Below, in pieces: positions 40,787 through 53,379 of a stretch of DNA of 64,000 nucleotides. This stretch comes from Neocallimastix lanati (nom. inval.) (taxonomy: Eukaryota > Neocallimastigomycota > Neocallimastigomycetes > Neocallimastigales > Neocallimastigaceae): NCBI GenBank assembly GCA_016946835.1, contig JACVTC010000017.1:600001-664000 (forward strand), in the 5' to 3' direction. The notes below the pieces were generated by a model that saw only the letters and a list, made by a program, of their open reading frames with translations, was not told where the DNA came from and ran no database searches. The position numbers and the translations under genes were made by a program. Numbering within the stretch: position 1 is the first letter of the stretch; each line of letters starts with the position of its first letter.

Positions 40787-42713
40787 TAAATATATAATGT
40801 TTCTATTATGCACTTTATTATTTGTTCATAAATTCATCAATATTTTATTTTTTAATTTGTTATAAAAAAGGTTTTATTTCAATTGTATTATTTAAAAGTA
40901 TTTTAGCTATAACTTTTAATATTATTATCATTATTACTATGAATAACATTTATCTAAATAAATGTAATGAAACATAATATTATTTATTATATAAAAATAT
41001 TGATTTTTTACATATTTATTTAATTCTGTTTTTTAATTATTTACTTTTAATTAACCCTTTACCTTATTATTATTGTTATATTTAAGAATAATATTTAATT
41101 TAATATTTATTGATCCCTTGAAACTATTCGACCATGATTCCTATTCCCTTATAACTTATTATATTTTTTAATATTTATTTAATATTTTATTATCGGAAAG
41201 TTACTGTTTTCTGATAGGTAAATTTTTGCGAATTTTAAATAAATATTTCAAATTGAAAAAAAATTAAACAAAAAAAAAATAAAGAAAAATAAAAACTTTT
41301 TTATATTGATGAAATTTTAAAATGAAATATATATTTGATTAAGTATATTATAATATATTGTAATTATATTTTAATAAATTTTAACACATTAATTACACAA
41401 TATTAATATAAATATATAATATATTATATTTAATTTATTATATATAATATCTACTAATGTACAATACATATATATTTAAATTAAATGTATAGAAAATAAT
41501 TTACTATATAATAAATATATAAATAAAAGAAATAATGTTATATATAATAATATTATCTAATATATGTTAATAATATATTAATTATATAATAATAAATTAA
41601 TAATTTCAATTTTTAATTTCTAATTTTTATTTTTTATTTTTTATTTTTTATTGTTTTTTATAAATATTTTTTAATACAGAAAATTGATCTAATTTTTTTT
41701 TTTTTTGGAAAAGTCAGAAAAAACATTTTAGCTGATATTTATGTTTAAACCTAACCTGTATATAAGATATTTAAGTAATATTATTGGTTTTACATTCCTA
41801 ATTCATAATAATAATAAATATAAATATAAATATTAAATATTAAATATTAAATAATAATTAAATAATAGATAATAAATATAATACAAAAAGCAAACTAATA
41901 AGACATAATAAATATAAATAAATAAATATTAAATTTGAAATTTACTTTAATCGAAAACTTTTAATACTCTCACTAATAATAATATTATAGTAAGGACTTC
42001 ACATTAAATTATATTTTAAAGTTAATATAAAAATAGGATATAAAATTCCTATTAATTTTAAAATAAAAAAAAAAATAAAATAAAGAAAACTTAAGCTCTA
42101 CTGTAGTGTTGATTTTGTTTTGTTATTCATTAAAATATATACCGGAGTAAAAAAATTTTAAACTTTTAATAATAAATAAAATTTTGTCTTTCATTTACAC
42201 TATTTCTGTTTTTTAAAATCAAGATTCATCTTCTTTTTTTTTTTTAAAAAAAAAAGAAAGTAAAAATATAAAATATAGTATTTAAGCTAAATTTAAGAGA
42301 AAAGTGGAAAATGAAGAATAATAATAGTAGCAAATAATAAAAAAATAATGTTTTATTATTATTATTATTATTAATATTATTTTAATTATAACATTATTAT
42401 TATCACTGATATTATTATTATTAATTGAAAAATATGAAATTATTTCTATTCTTTATATATTAATAATACAAATATATTTGAGAACAAATGGAATGAAATT
42501 GTAATTAAATTTATTTATTTTTTTTTATTATTATTTAAAGTATAAATAGAAACTTTGTAATTTATTATTATGATATAAAGATTAAGAAACCTTTTACTTT
42601 TATCTTTTTTTTAAAAAAGTAAAATAAAAATTAAAGTATAAATATGAAGTTAAAAAGTACTTTTATATTACAAATAATTATTATCTTTTATCTATTATTT
42701 ACTTATACACATG

Positions 42714-42754
<41 letters not shown>

Positions 42755-45357
42755 AAAGGAACCTTTCAATATATATATATATTAATTTTATATCAATAAA
42801 AATATATGCTAAAGTTTTACGTTTTTAAAAAATTGCTTACCATTTATGAATAATGTTGGAATGATTTTTTAAAAATGTTTACTATATTTTATAATTATTT
42901 TTTAATATATATATTAAATAACAAATAATATTGTTAAATAATTGGTAATAAATAATAAATTATTGATATTTGTATAATAATAAATTTTATAATTTATATT
43001 ATATATTATTTATATATTATATATTATTGTATTATATTATTATTGTATTATTATATTATTATATTATTATATACTATTATTTTTGATTTATAAGTAAAAA
43101 AAAATTTTTTTTTATAAATGTTATTATTTTTTATATAATTAATTATATAATTTAATTTAATTTAAATTTTAATAATTATAAAAATGAATTACACTTTATA
43201 TATAATAATAATAATAATACAATAAGTTTTTTTTTTTTTATTTAAAATGGAAAAGTTTTTAATAATAATAATAATAATAATAATAATAGGAAACCTTCCC
43301 TTAATTACTTTATTAAAATTAAATTTTGGTTAAAAAAAATAAAAAATAATTATATTTTTATTTCATTATTTAAATAATGAGAGATAAATAATTGAATTTA
43401 ATCTAATAATAATTATTTTATGTATTATTTAGCATGAATGTAGAAAGGAAAAAAAAAAAAAAAAAAAAAGAATACTCGAAATAAAACCATGAAATTTTAT
43501 TGTAGTAATTATAAAAAATTTTTTTCTTTTAATTTTCATGTTTATTAATCATAAATGACAAATATATTGCATTATATTATATTAGGAAATTAATTATGAA
43601 ATAGATAAAGAAAAAAAAATTAATATTATGATGAAAAATAGACTATGGAATAAAAAAATTATTGAAGATTAAATTATTCACTTGACACTAAAATAAATAT
43701 TTATTATTCATTATTTAATTATTTATTATTTATTATTTATTATTCATTGTTCATTATTCATTTTTCATTTTTCATTATTTATTATTTATTATTTATTATT
43801 AATAATTATGATTATTTTACTTTTCTTTTCATTAACTTCAAAATTTGTCATTTTTCATCATTTCTTAATACATAATTAAATGTTAATTTTTGAAAGCATA
43901 TATAAAAATTTTATTAATGGCACATTTCTAATAGTTTGATTGTATTATATCTAAAAACTAGACTACCTACATAATATATAAATTAATTGTTAAATTCATT
44001 TAAGAATAATACAGAATAATAATAATAATAATAAGGAATAATACAGAATAATAATAATAATAATAATAAGGAATAATACAGAATAATAATAATAATAATA
44101 AATAAGTGTATGAATAAATAGTATATAAATAAACTAATAAATAAAATTAAAATTAATTATAATATAAAAAATAGATTAAATTAATTATCAAAAAAAGTTA
44201 TTTGACTTTATTTTACCTTATTTTTATTTTACCTTGTTTTTTTTTAATTTTGGAAAAAAAATATAATAAAATAAATTAATGTAGATAATAAATCTATTGA
44301 AGTAGATAAGAAATAATATATTTAAATTAATTAAATGGAATTGACTACATTAAAAAATATTCTATTTTTTCAATTAATTTATTTGTATTTTTTTTTTTTT
44401 TTTTTAATTTTTTTAATTTTCTTTTTTATTATTATCACATGCAGTAACTTGTATGTATTAAATATTATGATTAATTTTGCCAGATAGGTTGTTATCTTCT
44501 AATTATAATAGGATTTTAATCTAACTATAATATTTGTAATATTTGACTTATGAAGATGAGGATGTATTTCCGAGTCGCAACTAAGTGAATTTCAACTGGT
44601 CATAACTAGCAAATTCATACAGAGATAGGAAATTAATTCTAGAAGAAAGTACTAATCTCCGAATATAGATCTTTAATTATAAGCTGTTGATTGAAAATTG
44701 GGTATCAATCAAGAATATTTTATATATTTATTGATTTATTTATTCATATATTAATATTTATATATATTTACACAATATATATTTATTAATTAAATTAAAA
44801 GTTTATTTTATAATATATTTATTATTCAATTATTATTTATTATTTATTATTTATTATTTATTATTTATTATTTATTATTTATTATTTATTATTTATTATT
44901 TATTATTTATTATTTATTATTTATTATTTATTAGTTATTAGTTATTATTTATTATTTATTATTTATTATTTATTATTTATTATTTATTATTTATTATTTA
45001 TTATTTATTATTTATTATTTATTATTTATTATTTATTATTTATTATTTATTATTTATTATTTATTAGTTATTATTTATTATTTATTATTTATTATTTATT
45101 ATTTATTATTTATTAGTTATTATTTATTATTTATTATTTATTATTTATTATTATACATTTAAATTTTTAAATAATTCTATTATATATCATAAATATTGTA
45201 TAAAAATAAGTAGAGTATTATTTAAAGAAAAAATAAAGAAAAAAAGCCCATCGAAATATTATTATAAATAAATTTAATATATATGTTTTAATTGAGATAA
45301 TAGTAGAATAGTAATAAATATGAACATTAAAGAAGATATTATTAGGAAAAGGAAATG

Positions 45358-45403
<46 letters not shown>

Positions 45404-45408
45404 TAAAA

Positions 45409-45459
<51 letters not shown>

Positions 45460-46406
45460 TTTTTTTGCTGAAATTGATAGTATTAACTTTATTTTTTATT
45501 AAATTTTAAATTGGTTAATTCTACATATATTTTATATATGCACTATTCGATTTTGTTATATTAATTTCTACCTCATCCTATTCAGAATATTTATTTGATA
45601 TATTAATTTGATATATTTCTTTTGATTTTATTTATTAATAAATAGTATTATTAATATAAACATCAATATAACTATCAAATATATATTTAAATGTAGATTA
45701 TGTATTAATTTTTTTTTTCTTAATAAATTATTATTATTATTTATAATTATTAATCTTTATATTTTTATATATATAATATATATATTTACTATAATTTATG
45801 CTTTTTTCTTATTTTTTTTTTATAAAATAATTATTTATTAAAATTTTTTTTATTTATTGTTTTTGTTATTTCTTGATTGTAATTTTAAAATCTAATTATA
45901 AAATTAAAAAAACAAAATTTGATAAATCTACTATAATTAATATAAAAATTTTATTTTTAATTATATTATCAATATAATTATTGAATATTAACTTTTTTAT
46001 TATCATTAGAACTAAAAGTTATAATATAATTTTATCCCCTTTTTAATCAAGAAATAATAATAAAATCTAAAATATAATTAAAAATAGAAATTTTAATATA
46101 AATAATCTTTCATTATTTAATTACAATTTTTTTAATCAAGAAATAATAATATTATTAATAAGTATATCAATTAAAATAATTATTATTAACGAAATATTTA
46201 TGAAATTCAATATTAGAAGTAGAATAAGAAAATTTAAATAAAATAGAAATAATATTTTTAATTAATAATAAAGTAATTCTTAAGACAATCTAAAAAAAAG
46301 ATAAATATATTTTATCAAAATTAAATATTCTTAAAAAAAAAAAAAAAAAAAAGAAAGAAAGAAAGAAAGAAAAAGAAAAAAAAAAATTTCCATATATTTA
46401 TTATCC

Positions 46407-46437
<31 letters not shown>

Positions 46438-47465
46438 TTCTACATGAAGCAATATAATTAAAAAAATTAAAATTATTTATAAAATCAGACATATTAAAAT
46501 ATTTGCTAGAAAAAGGAAAATTATTGAATTAATTTAAATAATTCATAAAAGGCTAAATACTATGAATAAAAAAGTAAATATTTTTAAATTTATAATTTTA
46601 TTAAAAATTATGTATATATATTAATATTTTATTAAAAAAATAAAATAAAATGGAAAAAAAAAATAATCGTAAATAAAATGAAAATAAATTCAGATTTATA
46701 AAATAAATTTAATTGAAAATATTTATATTTAAAATATTATGAAAAAGAAAGCAAAGAAAAAAAAAATAACAAATTTTAAAGAACTAAATATTATTTACTA
46801 TTTTAAAGAAATTAAAGATATATTTGAAATAAAATGAAATTTATTTAAAATAAATGTGTATAATAAATAAATTTGAAATGGATTAAAACAATAAAAATAT
46901 TATAAAAGATATTGTTGTAAGCAAGTTTATTAAAAAAGCAGTAATTTAAATAAGTTAACATTTATTTTCACGTATTTTTTATCAACAGAAAAAAGTTTTT
47001 AGATCGATATTAATATAATAAAAACCTTTATATGTAACATTAAAAGAGAGATTATAATTTAAACAAAGTTATAGTTTAAATTAAAATATATATATATTAA
47101 ATAATATTATATATTAAATAATATTATATATTCAGTAATAAAAATAAATAAATAAACAGTTTATTTTTGTATATAATAATATATAAATAATTTAAAAATC
47201 ATTTTTATAAAAATAATATTTCAAATTAAAATAGTAAATTTCAAATTAAAAATAATTGAAAATTTAAATGAAATATAATCAAATAATCAAATACAAAGCT
47301 TATATAATTATAGTAGAAAAAAAATAGAAAATATAATTCATTATTTTAAACACCTTTTTTATAACTAATTATATTATATACTGTATATTAAATTTATTAA
47401 ATTTATTTTATTATATATATAATTTAATTTAAAATTTGTATAATTTAATATAACAATAATAAAAG
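38662..47465. other. Long gene-free spacer before the Ert1-type gene
   Basis: About 8.8 kb of AT-rich DNA. It holds three 36-bp-type units with AATAATACAGAATAATAA (about 44005-44100), an unidentified more complex patch at 44440-44720 without a usable frame, and several homopolymers. The first exon and promoter of the regulator at 47466 must lie somewhere to the left of that gene, but I could not place them. Confidence 0.6.
44822..45150. repeat. TTATTTA heptamer minisatellite, about 330 bp
   Basis: About 45 units of a 7-bp repeat (ATTATTT in one register), with scattered TTAGTTA variants. A shorter run of the same unit lies at about 43700-43800. Confidence 0.95.
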
Positions 47466-50400
47466 CTTGAACCACCGAAGAAATCTCTTGGAGAAGTAAG
47501 GATTAAAAAAGATACTGTTCCAGGAAATTTAATACCAATAGAAGATTTGGATTACTTAATAGATAATTTAATTCAAAATAAAAAAAAGAAATCAAACAAT
47601 ACAAATTCAATTTCTGTGGATAACAATACTGTAACGTCAACTCAGAATTCTACTTCTGTAAAAGCAAATAGTACTAATACTAAAAATAATTCATCTAATA
47701 AATCAGGAATGGATAGTAAAGTAACTTCTGTTCCAGAAACAAAAATAGATATAGAAAATAACAAAAAAACAAAAGATGATAAGAATACTACAAAAAAAGA
47801 TGGAAAAGATAATTCTATTAAGAATAATCCATCAGACAATAATAATAATACCAATGATAAAAAACGTTCGAATGTAAAAGAGGATGCACCAGATAAAAAT
47901 ACTAAAAAGGTTAAAGTTGAAGAAAAGAAAACAGAAACTAAAAAACCTAAAAGAAAAAAGGTATTCCAAGCATGTGTAGTATGTAGAAAATCACATATTT
48001 CTTGTGATAATAAAAGGCCATGTACTAGATGTGTAAAAAAGGGTATTGCTCATTTATGTCATGATGCTCCTAAAAAGGGTTCAAATATGATGGATTGTAA
48101 TTCATGTCCAATTTTCCCATTATTAAAAGGACCTCATCCTTTCCAAAATAATTTTTATAAACCTCCACCATATCCAACTTATTCTTCAAGTATTTTAAAT
48201 TCACAATTGAATCCTTCACCATTAACTAATTTTCCAATACCTCTTTTGAATCATCAAAAATTAAACTATCCTCCTCCTCAATCTCCATACCCAGGAATAA
48301 ATGCTAATAATGGTTTAATTCAACAACAGGCACAACTCCTTCAAAAATCTGGTCAACAATTAAATCCCTCTCCTCAAAATTTACAGTCTTCTCTTCAAAC
48401 ATTGAAACAAACTATTCAAAATCAACAACAAAACGTTCAATCCCCTCATACTGCAACCCCTTCTCCCTCTCTTAGTCAACAATTAACACCACCCTTAACA
48501 AACCCCCTAACCAATTTAAATACAATGACTTCAAATGCTGTAAATAACCCAACAATTACATCAACATTCCCATTAACAACTACTAATGTTAATAGTATCA
48601 CAAATGCTAATGCCCTCACACTTCCATTATCAACAAATAGTATGACTAATGTTAATCTTGTACAACAACAACAGCCTACCTCTTCCCATTCTTCTACGCA
48701 AGGTTCAATTCATACTTCACCATTGGTAACACTTCCAGCGACAATGATGCCACCGAACGTAACAGTAAGTTCAACTCTTCAAAATACTATACAAGCGCTA
48801 CAGTCCACTCAAGCTCTCACATCCCCAATTGTCAATAATTCTCAACCAATATCCTCACAAAATCTTCCATCGTCGGCGGCGGCTTTGAATACATCTGAAA
48901 TGAATTCAATTTCTACACTTAATACGAATACTACGGAAGAAAACCTTGCTAATAACATTACTAGTTTATTATCTTCAGTGAATTCACCACATTATGCCTT
49001 ACCTAATTTAGAATTTAATCCTTCAAAACCATGTGTGCCATTTTCATCGGTTACTCCTATTTTTTCTTCCGATTATATGAATAATGAATTCTCTGCCTTA
49101 GTTAATTTTTGTCAAAATGTATCCCATGAAAATGACATGCCTTCTCGATGTAAAAATTGTCCATTTAGTCGTACTGAACAATTTTTCCTTAAAGCGGCAG
49201 ATAATTCTAATCCAAATGTATCTATTGAAGATCAATTAATTGATATTATTAAAGAAAAATATAAGGCAGGATTACTTAAGCCTTATAATTATTCCAAGGG
49301 TTATCTTCGTCTTCAAAAATTCTTAGATGAAAATATTTCTATTGTTAATAAACAAAAAATTTTAAATGCTTTCAATACATTCCAAAAAGGTTTCAAAAAT
49401 GCAGCAACGGGGGTTACAGATTGGGATTTATTATCTTCTGAGGAATCGTTTGAACGTTTACTATTAGAATATGATCGTGTTTTTGCCAGTGTAGGTATAC
49501 CTTCTTGTCTCTGGCGTCGTACTGGTGAGATTTTTAAAGCTAACAGACATTTTGCTTATTTGGTTGGTGTTCCAGTGGAAGAACTAAATGGAGGTAAAAT
49601 GAGTATTTATGAATTCATGACGGAAGATTTTGTAGCTAATTACTGGGAAAAATATAGTTTAATTGCCTTTGATACTAAACAGAAAGCTGTAATTACTTCT
49701 TGCGTATTAGAAAATCCACAAAGCTTTAAGCGTTCTGTTAAATGTGCCTTTTCATTTACAGTTCGTCGTGATAAATTTGATATTCCTTCAGCTATTATAG
49801 GCAATTTTATGCCTTATAATCCGCAACTTATTTATAAGGATCCATTTTCTACGAGTGGATTGGGAATTTTAGGATTCCTTTCACCTTATTCTACTCCATC
49901 CTATAGTCCACTACCACGAGGTGAAACAGGTTATAAAGGTTGTGGTTGTACCAATACTCAATGCTGTAGTGATTTAAAGAAGGAAATTAAACCAAAGGCA
50001 ACCACTACTACTAGTGGTGGTTATTATGGACATGATCATGATTATGATTATGATCATGATCACGATCATAGTCATGACCATTATCATCATGATTATGATC
50101 ACGACCATGACCACAATCATAATCATGACCATTTCCATGATTATAATAATTCTAATTCTTCAAATTCTAATAATAATAGTAATAATTATAGTAATAATAA
50201 TAACATTAATAATAATAGTAATAATAATAATAATAGTTCTAATAGTAATTATAATAATTATAATAATTCTTATACCCGTAAAGGCGCTTCAGCTACAAAA
50301 TCCAATTCATATTCAAAAATAAAATCTTATTCCATCAATAATGATACTAATACCTGTCCCAGAGATACACAAGGAAATCTTTTATGTAGTCAATGTAATA

Positions 50401-51281
50401 TAAATACTAAATGTTCAAGAAAGTTAACAACAATTTCATGTGATGATCATTCATGTTCTTGCAATAATAATTGTGAATGTAATTGTGAAATGAAAAATAT
50501 TGGAAATTTATCCTATAATAATAATAATTTAATAAATAAATCGGTCACTACGAAAGTCGAAACCGTCGTAACGAAAGCAGAAACAGAAACTGTAAGAACA
50601 GCAGCAACAAACGTTCAAAATAGTATGAATATATCTAGCAATGCTTCTTCTACAATGCAAGATTCACAATCAATCATTAATGATCCTGTTATGAATGAAT
50701 TTATGAATATTGATATGGGTTCAATTTATTCTACTCATTCTAATCATACCACCCCAGTCACTACTACTGCAACTACTACAATTAATATAGCCATGAATAA
50801 TACAAGTACCAATAATAATAGTAATAGCAATAGCAATAATAATAAGGTAAATAATACTAATTTAAATACTAATTCAACTAAATCCACATCAACAATGACT
50901 AATTCTAGAAAGAATAGTATAAATAGTAGTAGTAGTAGTAGTAGTGATAAGAATACAATGAATAAAAATTTACAACATTTATCAACAGAAAATACTCTAA
51001 ATTCTTTTTTGAATTTTAGCTCTTCATCCTTAAATAAACTTCATAATGGAAATATTATTAATAATTTAAAAAATTCAGTACCTCTCATGAATACAAATGT
51101 TGCTTCTTCAACAAATTTAAATTCTTCATTTACAAAGGAACAACTACATAGACTTCAACAAATCTTAAAACAAAAAATTATGAATCAAAATAAAGTTAAT
51201 AATTTACCTCATTTACCCGTTAATGATATTAGAAATGAATTATCCGAAGATTTATTATTATCAATTTTAAATGCAGAATAA
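47466..51281 (+). CDS. ERT1: Zn2Cys6-PAS regulator, Ert1/AcuK family (5' exon missing)
   Basis: Open from an AG splice acceptor at 47464-47465 to the stop, 1,271 codons. No ATG is available in frame before the domains; a stop lies just upstream, so an earlier exon is required. Residue numbers here count from TTG 47547. A Zn2Cys6 DNA-binding domain (about 143-173) has C-x2-C-x6-C-x5-C-x2-C-x8-C after a Lys-rich stretch. A Gln/Asn/Ser/Pro-rich region follows. A PAS-like domain (about 634-770) carries FASVGIPSCLWRRTGEI and YLVGVPVEELNGGKMSIYEF, the signature of Ert1/Rds2/AcuK/AcuM regulators of gluconeogenesis. Unusual additions follow: a CGCTNTQCC motif (about 799), an Asp/His-rich run (about 824-864), a second Cys cluster (about 935-983) and a long Asn/Ser/Thr tail. 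It acts in the nucleus. Confidence 0.88.
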   Translation, partial: LEPPKKSLGEVRIKKDTVPGNLIPIEDLDYLIDNLIQNKKKKSNNTNSISVDNNTVTSTQNSTSVKANSTNTKNNSSNKSGMDSKVTSVPETKIDIENNKKTKDDKNTTKKDGKDNSIKNNPSDNNNNTNDKKRSNVKEDAPDKNTKKVKVEEKKTETKKPKRKKVFQACVVCRKSHISCDNKRPCTRCVKKGIAHLCHDAPKKGSNMMDCNSCPIFPLLKGPHPFQNNFYKPPPYPTYSSSILNSQLNPSPLTNFPIPLLNHQKLNYPPPQSPYPGINANNGLIQQQAQLLQKSGQQLNPSPQNLQSSLQTLKQTIQNQQQNVQSPHTATPSPSLSQQLTPPLTNPLTNLNTMTSNAVNNPTITSTFPLTTTNVNSITNANALTLPLSTNSMTNVNLVQQQQPTSSHSSTQGSIHTSPLVTLPATMMPPNVTVSSTLQNTIQALQSTQALTSPIVNNSQPISSQNLPSSAAALNTSEMNSISTLNTNTTEENLANNITSLLSSVNSPHYALPNLEFNPSKPCVPFSSVTPIFSSDYMNNEFSALVNFCQNVSHENDMPSRCKNCPFSRTEQFFLKAADNSNPNVSIEDQLIDIIKEKYKAGLLKPYNYSKGYLRLQKFLDENISIVNKQKILNAFNTFQKGFKNAATGVTDWDLLSSEESFERLLLEYDRVFASVGIPSCLWRRTGEIFKANRHFAYLVGVPVEELNGGKMSIYEFMTEDFVANYWEKYSLIAFDTKQKAVITSCVLENPQSFKRSVKCAFSFTVRRDKFDIPSAIIGNFMPYNPQLIYKDPFSTSGLGILGFLSPYSTPSYSPLPRGETGYKGCGCTNTQCCSDLKKEIKPKATTTTSGGYYGHDHDYDYDHDHDHSHDHYHHDYDHDHDHNHNHDHFHDYNNSNSSNSNNNSNNYSNNNNINNNSNNNNNSSNSNYNNYNNSYTRKGASATKSNSYSKIKSYSINNDTNTCPRDTQGNLLCSQCNINTKCSRKLTTISCDDHSCSCNNNCECNCEMKNIGNLSYNNNNLINKSVTTKVETVVTKAETETVRTAATNVQNSMNISSNASSTMQDSQSIINDPVMNEFMNIDMGSIYSTHSNHTTPVTTTATTTINIAMNNTSTNNNSNSNSNNNKVNNTNLNTNSTKSTSTMTNSRKNSINSSSSSSSDKNTMNKNLQHLSTENTLNSFLNFSSSSLNKLHNGNIINNLKNSVPLMNTNVASSTNLNSSFTKEQLHRLQQILKQKIMNQNKVNNLPHLPVNDIRNELSEDLLLSILNAE

Positions 51282-52084
51282 ATTTTTAATATATAATATA
51301 TAAATAAATAAATAAATAAATAAAAAAAAAGGAAGAGAGAAAGAGAGAAAATCAATACCAATACCAATACCAATACCAAAACAAAAAAAAAAAAAAAATT
51401 AAATATATCAGTAATCTTAATAAATATATAATTCATATATATATATAAATTGGATAGAATTTTTCTCCTTTTATATAAAAAAAAAAGTTATTTACACTTA
51501 ATGTTAATTATTAAAATATTTTTATTTTATTTTATTTTTTTTAAAAAAAAAAATAAAAATAAAATGAGAAAATTATTTAAAAAGTGGTATTCATTTTTAT
51601 ATATTAAAATATGAAATACAATATTTAATGTTGTAGGAATTTTTTAAGTATTTTTAATATAATTTATATATATATTTTTTTACTATTTGGTTTTATTTTA
51701 TTTTTATTTATATTTTATTATATAATCTTATATTCTAATCTTTAATATAATATAATATTACATATGCATTATGCATAAAAAAAAATTAATTATAATCAAT
51801 GATAATATATAATTTTATTTAAAAAAAAAAAAAAAAAAAAAAAAAGGTATATATATACCAATATTATAAATTGTTTAACATCAGTTTATTGTGTAAACCA
51901 TGTGTTTTTGTTTTTTATTATAATTATTATCAAAAAAAAAAAAATATGTTTAATAATTAATATTATTTTAAATTAAATTTTAATTTATTTATTTATCTAT
52001 TTATTTATTTTTATTTATTTATATTTATTTATTTATATCTTTTTTTAGGTAAAAATGAATTAAATATGTTAAATATTTTAATTT

Positions 52085-52117
<33 letters not shown>

Positions 52118-52209
52118 TTATTTAAAAATGGAAAATTTGAAAAGTTTGAAAAAAGTGTTACAATATTATTGAATTTTAATCTTTTGAAACCAATGCCTCT
52201 GAGGGAGAA
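51282..52209. other. Spacer after the Ert1-type gene
   Basis: The 3' flank has AAAT repeats and an ACCAAT hexamer run (about 51354-51380). The rest is AT-rich. No gene is seen. Confidence 0.7.
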
Positions 52210-52399
52210 GAGCATAATTTCTTTCAGATAGTCAATTCAAACTCTAATCCTTAAGGAAGTGAGGTCCGTTGCATAAGGACTTTTTTTTCTAAATTTATTT
52301 ATACACTTTATATATTTTTTTTGAATATTACTTTTTTTAATTTAACATTACTATTTTAAATATTTTTATGTTCTTAATTGGATAAATAATATTTATTTA

Positions 52400-52431
<32 letters not shown>

Positions 52432-52504
52432 ATATAAAAAGTATTCATATAATTAATAAATGAATAAATAAATAAGAATTAAAGTTCTAAGTAATTGCGG
52501 CTAC
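52210..52504 (-). repeat. Dispersed repeat, copy B (about 295 bp)
   Basis: On the minus strand it starts TAGCCGCAATTACTTAG and ends GTTTGAATTGACTATCTGAA then AGAAATTATG, colinear with 38351-38661, including the internal poly(A) position and AAGTAATATTCAAAAA. The two copies differ by many point changes and short gaps, so they are old relative to each other. Confidence 0.85.
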
Positions 52505-52551
52505 AAAAGAAAAAAAATTAAAAAAAATAAATAATAATAATTAATAATAAT

Positions 52552-52601
<50 letters not shown>

Positions 52602-52793
52602 TTTTATAAGATATTATAAAAAATAAAATTTGTAAAAAGAATTTTAGCCAAATCCAAATAAGAATAAAATAGGTTTTATAATATTGAAAACTTTATTTGA
52701 TATATATATTATCATAAATGGTTAATTTTTTTTTTTTTTTTTTTTTTTTTAATGAATTAATTAAAAATTTAAGGAGAAGAAAAGATAAATAAA

Positions 52794-52830
<37 letters not shown>

Positions 52831-53177
52831 AAATTTAAATATTTTTTCTTTTTTGTTTTATTTGTATTTATAATTTCATATTTAAAGAAAAAAAAAATAT
52901 ATATTTCTTAATATAAATATATATATGATTTTTATTATATATATATATAAAATTAAAATAAAATAAAATAAATATTATTGAATAATATTATTTTTATTTT
53001 AAGATATTCTTAAATCAGTTTTAATGAAAATGGTTAAATTTTAATAAAAAAAAAAAAAAAAATATTCAACTACAACATTAAATTTATAATCAGGAATTAT
53101 AAAATATTAAATATCGAAATTAAAATTTATTTTATTTTTTTTTTTTTATTAGAATTGAATTAATTTAATATTAGAAG

Positions 53178-53221
<44 letters not shown>

Positions 53222-53379
53222 AGGATTTCTTTTTAATAATAATAATAATAATATACTAATTAATGAAATAATAATAATAATACTATTATATTCATTTTAT
53301 TTTATAAATTTTAAATAAATAATTATCCAATTAATTAAAAAAAAAAAAAAAAAAAAAAAAAGATTACAAAATAATTAAA
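52505..53379. other. Spacer upstream of the dockerin protein
   Basis: AAT repeats and several long poly(A)/poly(T) runs, the last ending about 20 nt before the start codon. It should contain the promoter, but no defined element can be named. Confidence 0.65.

Noticed and set aside
44440-44720. More complex patch considered as a gene remnant
   Set aside because: All frames are interrupted within about 30 codons and no recognisable motif appears.
50014-50322. 102-codon Ile/Met-rich plus-strand frame inside the Ert1-type gene
   Set aside because: It is the shifted frame of the His/Asp- and Asn-coding repeats of the real gene.
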